Assembly: GCA_964593705.1 (NCBI GenBank)
Contig: CAZQIV010000004.1
Coordinates: 1 to 64,000 of the forward strand
Origin: SABY01 sp964593705
GTDB taxonomy: Bacteria > Bacteroidota > Bacteroidia > Bacteroidales > 4484-276
Length of the DNA: 64,000 nucleotides
Direction: 5' to 3'
Positions 51,148-58,003 of the stretch are shown here, in pieces; positions within the stretch are counted from its first letter, which is position 1; every line of letters starts with the position of its first letter. Below the pieces are notes generated by a model. That model saw only the letters and a list, made by a program, of their open reading frames with translations, ran no database searches and was not told the DNA's origin. The translations under genes and the position numbers were made by a program.

Positions 51148-51155
51148 CAAAGTTA
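51148..51155 (-). promoter_or_regulatory. -7 box of the regulator gene at 50415
   Basis: On the minus strand the sequence is TAACTTTG (TAnnTTTG), about 22 bases before the ATG at 51125. The -33 region is covered by the Crp-type palindrome. Confidence 0.5.
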
Positions 51156-51169
51156 ACAAAATTACTCTA

Positions 51170-51185
51170 TGTGATTAATGTCACA
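51170..51185. promoter_or_regulatory. Perfect Crp/Fnr-type operator TGTGATTAATGTCACA
   Basis: The 16-bp palindrome TGTGA-N6-TCACA is the classic Crp-type recognition sequence. It is upstream of the regulator gene on the minus strand and about 55 bases upstream of the -7 box TACCTTTG of the small membrane protein gene on the plus strand. Further half-sites occur at 51202-51206 (TCACA) and 51245-51250 (TTGTGA). Confidence 0.7.
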
Positions 51186-51239
51186 TATACATAATGAATT
51201 AATCACAAAAATAAATTTAGCCTCAGTGCAATCAAATTT

Positions 51240-51247
51240 TACCTTTG
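51240..51247 (+). promoter_or_regulatory. -7 box of the small membrane protein gene
   Basis: TACCTTTG fits TAnnTTTG, 45 bases before the ATG at 51293. It overlaps a TTGTGA half-site. Confidence 0.5.
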
Positions 51248-51292
51248 TGATTGACCATAAAATTTACATAATTATATTTAAAAAATAAACTT

Positions 51293-51532
51293 ATGAAACC
51301 ATTCGCCTGTAAATGCCTTTTCATTTTACCCATAATCTTATTTGTTGATTATGTTATTCTGGCACTTTTTGGTGCCACATCCTGCTTTTTCGGTGTGGGT
51401 GAAAACGAATATTGTTCGATATATTCATCAGTTGCGATAATGTTCACTTCTGCATCGCTGGTTTTTTTTGTAGGAATAATAGCCAGGAAAAACAAAAAAG
51501 AAGCTTGCGACTCAGACGAAGTTGCTACTTAA
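51293..51532 (+). CDS. Small membrane protein divergent from a Crp/Fnr regulator
   Basis: This 79-residue protein has two membrane segments (about 7-28 and 46-66), four or five cysteines (C6, C8 and others around 31-41 between the helices) and an acidic C-terminus. I recognise no family. Its promoter region carries a perfect Crp-type site, so it is probably a target of the adjacent regulator. The cysteines near or in the membrane could be redox-active. It ends at a bidirectional terminator. Confidence 0.6.
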   Translation: MKPFACKCLFILPIILFVDYVILALFGATSCFFGVGENEYCSIYSSVAIMFTSASLVFFVGIIARKNKKEACDSDEVAT

Positions 51533-51560
51533 TTTAAGCGAAACATTTTATCTCCAAATA

Positions 51561-51600
51561 AAAAACCCGGGTAAGAATTTCTTACTCCGGGTTTATTTTT
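51561..51600. terminator. Bidirectional terminator between convergent genes
   Basis: AAACCCGGGTAAG pairs with CTTACTCCGGGTTT (one bulged base) around an AATTT loop, flanked by A-rich and T-rich runs. It serves the plus-strand gene at 51293 and the minus-strand ftcD. Confidence 0.85.
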
Positions 51601-51616
51601 TATCAATACTAAAACT

Positions 51617-53302
51617 CTATCCTATTTTTTTATCTACAATTGCTACAATCTCCTTTTCCAGTTCCAGGGCTTTTGTTTCGATTTCGGTGCCTTTTTGAAG
51701 CAGATTATTCACAAATTCCTTATCATCCAATCCGGCTCCATTAATCCTAACATTCATAAATGCACCACGAACAGCAACACGTGCGCACAAAGCGCCAACA
51801 CCGGCATCTGAAACAGAGTTTGGATTTCCGGTTTCAGCCATTGCTTTCATTACCTCCATCGAATCGAAGGCTTTGTGCATCACCTTAAACGGAACTTCCA
51901 TTGCATACTTCGAGGCATCTTCGATGGCCAGTTTACGCGCGGCTTTTTCGGCATCCGACCCTTTTGGCAAACCAAAGGCATCCATAATTTTATTGAAAGC
52001 ATTGGTATCTTCGTCAACGAGGTGTAATAGTTCATCCTTAATTTTTTGGCCTTTTTCGGCCCAATCCGAGAATTCTTCCCAGCGCTCATCCCAACCACGC
52101 TTGTGCGAAGAAAGATTGGCCACCATTGTTCCCAATGAAATCCCCAGCACACCGGCATAAGCTGCTATCGAGCCACCACCGGGAGCCGGTGATTCTGAAG
52201 CAGTTTCATCGGCAAATTCGGTAAGATTCATGTCAACAAGTTTCTTTTTACCCTCATCGGCAATCATGAATTCAATAATTTTTTCTTCGGGCTTGAAGGG
52301 TTTTAAATCATCGAGACCAAGAGACCTAACAGCAATTTTAATCAGTTCGGATTGTGAAACACCGGCAGATCTATTTTGCTTTTTCAGGAAATATTTACCG
52401 GCATCAAGCATGGCGTTCAATGGTATCAATCCAACCAGCTCGGAACCTGTAACCCGAATTCCCCGCTCGGCTGCCTTTTTACACGCCTCCTCAAAAGCCA
52501 CGTGTACCGGAGTAATACTAATATTTGTAAGGTTCAGCGAAATCTGGGCAATGCCATACTCTTCAATAAACCAACCAATACCTTTTACCGATTTTAAAGT
52601 ACCCGGAATATTTACTTTATTTCCTTTTTCATCACATACAATTTTCCCATTAATGGGGTCGCCTTCACGCATTACCCGCCCGCGCTCACGGATATCAAAG
52701 GCTATAGCATTTGCTCTTCTTGTGGATGTTGTATTAAGATTAACATTATAAGCCACCAAAAAATCGCGTGCACCAACTGCTGTAGCTCCGGATTTAGCAT
52801 TAAATTTTGCCGACCCAAAATCAGGCTTCCATTCAGGCTTTGCCAACTTTACTGGCAGTCCTTCGTATTCTCCTGAGCGGCAGGTAGCCAAATTCCGGCG
52901 TTTTTCGGTGAAGGCTGCATTTTCGTAGCAGTACACCGGAATATCCAATTCTTCGCCAATGCGCTTCGCGAGTTTGCGGGCATACTCCACGGTTTCCTCC
53001 ATGCTAATATTGGCAACCGGAACCAGCGGGCACACATCGGTAGCCCCCATGCGGGGATGCTCGCCTTTGTGTTTTGTCATATCGATAATCTGCGATGCCT
53101 TTTTAACAGCCCTGAAAGCCGCTTCAATTACTTCATCGGGGGTACCAACCATTGTTACCACGGTTCTATTTGTTGCTTTTCCGGGGTCAACATCCAGCAG
53201 TTTTACACCTTCTACAGCTACTATTTCATCAGTAATCTGCCTGATAATTCCCATATCAAATCCTTCACTGAAATTCGGTACACATTCAATCAATTTTTCC
53301 AT
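51617..53302 (-). CDS. ftcD: Bifunctional glutamate formimidoyltransferase / formimidoyltetrahydrofolate cyclodeaminase
   Basis: This 561-residue protein is a two-domain enzyme. The N-terminal formiminotransferase (about 1-330) has MEKLIECVPNFSEG at the start, HKGEHPRMGATDVCPLVP near 77 and YGIAQISLNLTNISITPVH in the second lobe. The C-terminal cyclodeaminase (about 360-561) has TASESPAPGGGSIAAYAGVLG. It moves the formimino group from histidine breakdown to tetrahydrofolate and closes the ring. No other hut gene is nearby. A -7 box lies at 53350-53357 (minus). Confidence 0.95.
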   Translation of the reverse strand: MEKLIECVPNFSEGFDMGIIRQITDEIVAVEGVKLLDVDPGKATNRTVVTMVGTPDEVIEAAFRAVKKASQIIDMTKHKGEHPRMGATDVCPLVPVANISMEETVEYARKLAKRIGEELDIPVYCYENAAFTEKRRNLATCRSGEYEGLPVKLAKPEWKPDFGSAKFNAKSGATAVGARDFLVAYNVNLNTTSTRRANAIAFDIRERGRVMREGDPINGKIVCDEKGNKVNIPGTLKSVKGIGWFIEEYGIAQISLNLTNISITPVHVAFEEACKKAAERGIRVTGSELVGLIPLNAMLDAGKYFLKKQNRSAGVSQSELIKIAVRSLGLDDLKPFKPEEKIIEFMIADEGKKKLVDMNLTEFADETASESPAPGGGSIAAYAGVLGISLGTMVANLSSHKRGWDERWEEFSDWAEKGQKIKDELLHLVDEDTNAFNKIMDAFGLPKGSDAEKAARKLAIEDASKYAMEVPFKVMHKAFDSMEVMKAMAETGNPNSVSDAGVGALCARVAVRGAFMNVRINGAGLDDKEFVNNLLQKGTEIETKALELEKEIVAIVDKKIG

Positions 53303-53349
53303 ATTCTAAAATGTTTATCTAATAATGCTTATTGTTTTATTATTTCGCG

Positions 53350-53357
53350 CAAAAGTA
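53350..53357 (-). promoter_or_regulatory. -7 box of ftcD
   Basis: On the minus strand TACTTTTG fits TAnnTTTG, about 47 bases before the ATG. Confidence 0.45.
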
Positions 53358-53750
53358 GCTAACGGAGTTGAGATGAAAAAGAGAAGATTTCTCTCGCTGT
53401 GATATTTATTTAAAACATTTGTAACTGTATAGCTGTTTTATCAAACTCTGAGTAAAATGGCTACTACCATAGACCCCCTCTAACTCCTCCGCCAGCTGGC
53501 GGAGAGGATTCTTGCGTGCTGGCCGCTGCTGTGGCTAGTGCGGCTGGTCTCCCTTTCCGCCAGCTGGCGGAGAAGGGGTCGGTGCCGAGACGAAGTCTCG
53601 TGCATGCACGAGCAAAGCTCGGCAGGATGGGGTCATGATGATTTGGGATTCAATAATGCCACCTTAATAATTACAAAGACTTGCTAAAGATCACACCGTT
53701 AAATTTTCTAAAATATAAAATCATAATCCTTACTTGTAGGTGCAAAAATC
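53358..53750. other. Intergenic region with dispersed repeat copy 2
   Basis: There is no gene. The middle (53461-53665) is the inverted relative of the repeat at 12418-12560, with additional CCGCCAGCTGGCGGA palindromes. The remainder is AT-rich. Confidence 0.6.
53461..53665 (-). repeat. Dispersed 150-200 bp repeat, copy 2
   Basis: Read on the minus strand it runs from AAGGTGGCATTATTGAATCC through ATCATCATGACCCCATCC and GGGAGACCAGCCGCAC to GGAGTTAGAGGGGGTC, the same landmarks as copy 1 at 12418-12560. Two CCGCCAGCTGGCGGA palindromes (about 53491-53505 and 53560-53574) and a CGAGACGAAGTCTCG palindrome near 53586-53600 are inserted in this copy. Confidence 0.7.
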
Positions 53751-53758
53751 TATTTTTG
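53751..53758 (+). promoter_or_regulatory. -7 box of the aromatic amino acid hydroxylase gene
   Basis: TATTTTTG fits TAnnTTTG, 41 bases before the ATG at 53800. Confidence 0.45.
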
Positions 53759-53799
53759 GATCAACAATTTAGAAAGGATTTAAATAAGAAAGGCAAATT

Positions 53800-55539
53800 A
53801 TGAAGATGAATGAAGTGCTGGAGAAACTCCCAAAACATTTGATGGGTTTAGTTATCGACCAGCCCTACAACGATTATACCGGGCAGGATCATGCAGTATG
53901 GAGATACGTGATGCACCAGAATGTAAAATACCTTGGCAGGGTGGCACATAGCTCTTATTTAGATGGTTTAAAAAAAACCGGAATCAGCGTTGACCGGATT
54001 CCTCAGATGTATGGCATGAACCGAATTTTAAAAGAAATTGGCTGGACTGCCGTTGCCGTGGACGGTTTTATTCCACCGGCGGCCTTTATGGAATTTCAAG
54101 CTTACAATGTTTTGGTAATAGCCGCTGATATCCGCCCGATTAATCAAATTGAATACACCCCGGCTCCTGATATTATTCATGAAGCCGCGGGCCATGCCCC
54201 AATTATTGCCGATCCTGATTATGCCGAATACCTGAGAATTTTTGGTGAAATCGGTTTCAAGGCACTTTCATCGGCAAAGGATCATCAGCAATACGAGGCC
54301 ATCCGCTATCTTTCAATTTTAAAAGCCGATCCTTATTCTACAAAAGCAGCTATCGAAAAAGCAGAGCAACATTTGGATGAGATTTCAAACAATATGGGTG
54401 AAATGTCTGAAATGTCACTGATCAGAAATTTACACTGGTGGACTGTTGAATATGGCCTGATTGGCGATTTACAAAAGCCAAAAATTTATGGTGCCGGGCT
54501 TTTATCCTCCATTGGCGAAAGTTTTAGCTGCCTCCGGGATGATGTTGAGAAACTTCCTTATTCGATTGATGCCGTAAATTACGGTTTTGATATCACCAAT
54601 CGCCAACCCCAGCTTTTTGTAACGCCCGATTTTGAATACCTCACAACCGTCCTCTGCCAGTTTGCCAACAGGATGTCACTGCGCCGTGGTGGGTTATACG
54701 GTGTACAAAAAGCCATTGATTCAGAAAATATAGCCACTTGTCAATATTCATCAGGTCTGCAGGTTTCGGGCATATACACTGACACTATTGTTGCTTGCGA
54801 CAGCTTGGTCTATATTAAAACATCATCGCCAACACAATTGTGCTACCAGGGTAAAGAAATTCCAGGACATGGAAAAACCTATCATAAAGATGGTTTTGGT
54901 TCACCGCTTGGGAATTTAAAACGTTCAAACATTCCTCCCGAACTTTTATCGCTGAATGAGCTTATTGAGATTGGAATAGTTGAAGATGAAAAATGCAGCA
55001 TTGAGTTTGAATCGGGTCTTTTAGTTGAAGGAAAGCTTGAACACATTTTGAGTAAGAATGATAAAAATTTAATCTTCACTTTTACCGATTGCCTGGTAAA
55101 ATTTGAAGATAGAATTCTTTTCAAACCCGAGTGGGGCAAGTTTGATATGGCTGTGGGTCAAAGAATCGCATCGGTTTATACAGGCCCGGCTGATGCAAAT
55201 GCGTTCGGGCTTGAATACCCGGTTCCAAGCGAAAAAACACATAAGATCATTCATTCCGAATTGGCAAAAAAACTACATGGACTTCATAAACAAGTACGCG
55301 AAATCAGGGATAATAAAAAAAACTATGAATCATTATCATCAATTTGGCAAACGCTAAAAAACAATTACCCGGATGAGTGGCTACTACCCTTAGAAATTCT
55401 GGAAATCGTAAAAAAGCAAAATTTCAATCCGGGATTAATTCAGGAAATTACAGATTTTCTAATTACAAAACAGGAGCACAATGATGAGTTGGTGAATCTT
55501 ATCAGCAACGGTTTGAGTTTAATTAGTGTCCATCCATAA
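53800..55539 (+). CDS. Aromatic amino acid hydroxylase, long form with C-terminal extension
   Basis: This 579-residue protein has the catalytic domain of phenylalanine/tyrosine/tryptophan hydroxylases in residues about 20-290, with the iron ligands His127 and His132 (DIIHEAAGHAP) and Glu217 (HWWTVEYGLIG). It uses a reduced pterin and oxygen to hydroxylate the ring; phenylalanine is the likeliest substrate. The remaining 290 residues are extra compared with the 270-300 residue bacterial PhhA and show no domain I recognise. They include a beta-rich part (about 310-470) and a helical end. An oxygen-requiring enzyme suggests that the host meets oxygen at times. Confidence 0.85.
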   Translation: MKMNEVLEKLPKHLMGLVIDQPYNDYTGQDHAVWRYVMHQNVKYLGRVAHSSYLDGLKKTGISVDRIPQMYGMNRILKEIGWTAVAVDGFIPPAAFMEFQAYNVLVIAADIRPINQIEYTPAPDIIHEAAGHAPIIADPDYAEYLRIFGEIGFKALSSAKDHQQYEAIRYLSILKADPYSTKAAIEKAEQHLDEISNNMGEMSEMSLIRNLHWWTVEYGLIGDLQKPKIYGAGLLSSIGESFSCLRDDVEKLPYSIDAVNYGFDITNRQPQLFVTPDFEYLTTVLCQFANRMSLRRGGLYGVQKAIDSENIATCQYSSGLQVSGIYTDTIVACDSLVYIKTSSPTQLCYQGKEIPGHGKTYHKDGFGSPLGNLKRSNIPPELLSLNELIEIGIVEDEKCSIEFESGLLVEGKLEHILSKNDKNLIFTFTDCLVKFEDRILFKPEWGKFDMAVGQRIASVYTGPADANAFGLEYPVPSEKTHKIIHSELAKKLHGLHKQVREIRDNKKNYESLSSIWQTLKNNYPDEWLLPLEILEIVKKQNFNPGLIQEITDFLITKQEHNDELVNLISNGLSLISVHP

Positions 55540-55634
55540 AGTCGCTACTTTCCAATAAGAAAAAGCATCCCGCAGATTTCGCTGATTAGCGCAGATAAAA
55601 CCTGCGCTAATCAGCGAAATCTTGGTAGAAAATT
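55537..55634. repeat. Copy of the palindromic element with a recombined right end
   Basis: The left half (CATAAAGTCGCTACTTTCC, then CATCCCGCAGATTTCGCTGA) matches the 20.4 kb element. Arms of 20 bp at 55575-55594 and 55602-55621 pair perfectly. After that the right arm switches to TTGGTAGAAAA, which in turn pairs with TTTTCTACCAA at about 55693-55703, so this copy has recombined with a neighbouring palindrome. Confidence 0.7.
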
Positions 55635-56079
55635 ATTTTCATTTTCAATATTTCGGTGCTCTGCACCTTAAAAATACATATCCTGAATATTTTTCTACCA
55701 AGATTTCGCCACGCTGTGGTTTGAAAAAGGTGCAGCGCACCGACAATCTTTGTAGTAACGATATTCTCTGATAGAAATGTAAGGTGCAGAGCACCGGAAT
55801 ATTAAAAGCACGGATTTTTGCAGGCAACCATTAAAAACCTTGCACCTGAAGCAAAACATTTTTAACCAATACCTAAGTTGTTAATGTATTACAGGTTTTT
55901 CAGCAGCCCCCAATTAGTGAATAACAATTTTTTTAACAGGCAGCGAAAGGTGAAAATTGTTTAAAGTTTTCATCTTTTTCTTTGCATAATGGCAATTCAT
56001 TTCAAATTTCAAATTTAAAATTCTTGTTTACATCTCAATTTTTCAGTATTTTTATGGCATTAACCAAAACACTTTAGCC
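55635..56079. other. Intergenic region with GGTGCAGAGCACCG-type palindromes
   Basis: I see no gene. Inverted words AATATTTCGGTGCTCTGCACC (at about 55648-55668, 21 bases with the last one) and GGTGCAGAGCACCGGAATAT (about 55783-55802) face each other, with a third related word GGTGCAGCGCACCG at 55730-55743 inside. Such palindromes are common intergenic repeats in this phylum. The rest is AT-rich and unremarkable. Confidence 0.5.
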
Positions 56080-56772
56080 ATGGATAACTTTTTAGAGGAA
56101 TACCTAAAGCAACAACATCTGGATAGCATAATTACGGAAGTTGCACCAGGGCCGGTTCTAACCCTGTCAAGAGAGTTTGGCTGTGAGGCTCAGCCCATTT
56201 CCAAACAACTTGTAAAAACGCTTAACACGTATCACATAGGCATCGGGCAAAGCGAAAAATGGAATATTATCAACAAAGAAATTCTGGACGAATCAGCAAG
56301 AGAACTTCAGACTGATAATAAAAAAATTGAATATCTGTTTAGCTTCGAAAAACGATCGTTCATCGATGATTTCCTCCTGTCGATGACCACACGCTATTAT
56401 CAGAGCGACTGGAAAGTAAGGAAAACGATTAAAAAAGTGGTGCATGCTTTTGCAGTTAAGGGACATTCGATTATAGTGGGTCGGGCCGGTGCACAAATTG
56501 CAAGAGATATCCAGAATGCTGTACATGTAAAAATCATTGCCTGCTTCGATTGGCGTATGAACAGAATTAAAGAAAAATTTCAGCTATCGGAAAAAGATGC
56601 CGTGAAAAAAATAAAGGAAATGGATGAGAATCGTAAAAGACTGATTGAACAATTTTTGAGCAAAGACAGTTGCGACTATTGTTATGATGTAATTTATAAC
56701 GTTGAAAATCTTACCAACGAGATGGTTGTTTCGGATATCATTCATATAATGCAATTAAAAAAACTCATTTAG
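56080..56772 (+). CDS. Cytidylate-kinase-like protein
   Basis: This 230-residue protein belongs to the cytidylate-kinase-like family: VLTLSREFGCEAQPISKQL at about 27-45 replaces a standard P-loop, GHSIIVGRAGAQIARDI is near 128-144, and VKIIACFDWRMNRIKEKF is near 150-167. Family members are thought to be NMP-kinase relatives; the substrate is unknown. It stands alone between repeat-rich intergenic regions. Confidence 0.8.
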   Translation: MDNFLEEYLKQQHLDSIITEVAPGPVLTLSREFGCEAQPISKQLVKTLNTYHIGIGQSEKWNIINKEILDESARELQTDNKKIEYLFSFEKRSFIDDFLLSMTTRYYQSDWKVRKTIKKVVHAFAVKGHSIIVGRAGAQIARDIQNAVHVKIIACFDWRMNRIKEKFQLSEKDAVKKIKEMDENRKRLIEQFLSKDSCDYCYDVIYNVENLTNEMVVSDIIHIMQLKKLI

Positions 56773-57074
56773 GCTCTTTGAAAACAACCAATGCTAACAT
56801 TACCCCGGACTTCAGTCCGGAATTAAAAAGGGTTACATTATCTTCCGGGTTTTTGCACTAATTATAGAACAGTAGCTTAAGTAATAGGGCTCTCCTTAGG
56901 AATGCCTTCGGCAAAAGCCCGGTGGGTTCTTGTGTTTTTCTTGACCACAGGCTAAAGCCTGTGGTAAGTCAGGCTAAAGCCTGTGGTAAGTCAGACTAAA
57001 GCCTGTGGTAAGTCAGATTAAATTATCTATTCGGATAAATATTTTATGACTGACTATTACCCTGCCGGAATTAG
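56773..57074. other. Intergenic region with tandem 22-bp repeats
   Basis: No gene is present. A CGGACTTCAGTCCGG palindrome lies at about 56807-56821. Three tandem copies of a 22-bp unit occupy 56948-57013. Confidence 0.6.
56948..57013. repeat. Three tandem copies of a 22-bp unit
   Basis: The unit CAGGCTAAAGCCTGTGGTAA plus GT is repeated at 56948-56969, 56970-56991 and 56992-57013 (the last with one change), followed by a partial copy. Each unit contains the palindrome CAGGCTAAAGCCTG. It is too short and too uniform to be a CRISPR array. Confidence 0.85.
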
Positions 57075-57082
57075 TATTTTTG
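57075..57082 (+). promoter_or_regulatory. -7 box of pyrF
   Basis: TATTTTTG fits TAnnTTTG, 18 bases before the ATG at 57101. It overlaps the TTG at 57080 and so rules out that codon as start. Confidence 0.55.
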
Positions 57083-57100
57083 CCCGATAAACAGGATAAA

Positions 57101-57943
57101 ATGAACAGTGCAAAATTAAAATCACTCATACTTCAAAAAAAATCATTTTTGTGTATCGGGCTCGATGCTGACCCACAGAAAATTCCGGAGCATCTCTTTA
57201 AATTTGATGACCCCGTTTTTGAATTCAACAAACAAATTATTGATGCTACCCACCAGCTTGCCGTAGCCTACAAACCAAATGTTGCTTTTTATGAAAGTAT
57301 GGGGCATGAAGGGTGGCTTACACTCGAAAAAACAATCCAATATCTAAACAACTTTAAGGATACAATATTTACAATTGCTGATGCCAAGCGCGGGGATATC
57401 GGGAATACCTCAGAGCGGTATGCAAAAGCTTTTCTTGCTGAACAACCCGAAGGCCTTGGGTTTGATGCCATAACTGTTGCCCCCTACATGGGCGAGGATT
57501 CAGTAAAACCCTTTTTGAAAATAAAAGACAAATGGGTGATTTTGCTTGCACTAACTTCAAATACCGGCGCTTATGATTTTCAAACGCAAACACTTGAAGA
57601 TGGTACCCGATTATTTGAAAGGGTATTAAAAACTTCCGGTGCATGGGGCACTCCCGATAATATGATGTACGTGGTTGGTGCAACAAAAGCAGAAATGCTT
57701 GCAGGTATCAGAAAAATAATTCCTAATCATTTTTTATTGATTCCGGGAATTGGCGCTCAGGGCGGAAGCCTTGAAGAGGTTTGTAAATACGGTTTAAACC
57801 ACGATTGCGGACTGCTTGTTAATTCATCAAGAGGAATAATTTATGCATCATCCGGGACGGATTTTACCGAAGTTGCCACACAAAAAGCTACGGAACTTCA
57901 AGAATTGATGGCTCAGGAGTTGCAAAAAGCAGGAATTAACTAA
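57101..57943 (+). CDS. pyrF: Orotidine 5'-phosphate decarboxylase, type 2
   Basis: From the ATG at 57101 the protein has 280 residues. It catalyses the last step of UMP synthesis. The diagnostic active-site motif is IADAKRGDIGNTSERYAKAF near residues 88-107, with the type 2 pattern CIGLDADPQKIPEHL near the start and LLIPGIGAQGG near 210. The length fits the longer type 2 (PyrF2) family found in Bacteroidota and actinobacteria. It has its own -7 box. Confidence 0.95.
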   Translation: MNSAKLKSLILQKKSFLCIGLDADPQKIPEHLFKFDDPVFEFNKQIIDATHQLAVAYKPNVAFYESMGHEGWLTLEKTIQYLNNFKDTIFTIADAKRGDIGNTSERYAKAFLAEQPEGLGFDAITVAPYMGEDSVKPFLKIKDKWVILLALTSNTGAYDFQTQTLEDGTRLFERVLKTSGAWGTPDNMMYVVGATKAEMLAGIRKIIPNHFLLIPGIGAQGGSLEEVCKYGLNHDCGLLVNSSRGIIYASSGTDFTEVATQKATELQELMAQELQKAGIN

Positions 57944-58003
57944 GCAGGAATATGCTGTATTTTTCCATTTTTTTTCGAAATAAAAAAAATTTTCTTATAT
58001 ACA

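Noticed and set aside
56948..57013. A short CRISPR array
   Set aside because: The three units are directly adjacent with no spacers and are internally palindromic; there are no cas genes.
57080..57943. pyrF starting at a TTG at 57080
   Set aside because: The TTG lies inside the -7 promoter box TATTTTTG; the ATG at 57101 is better.
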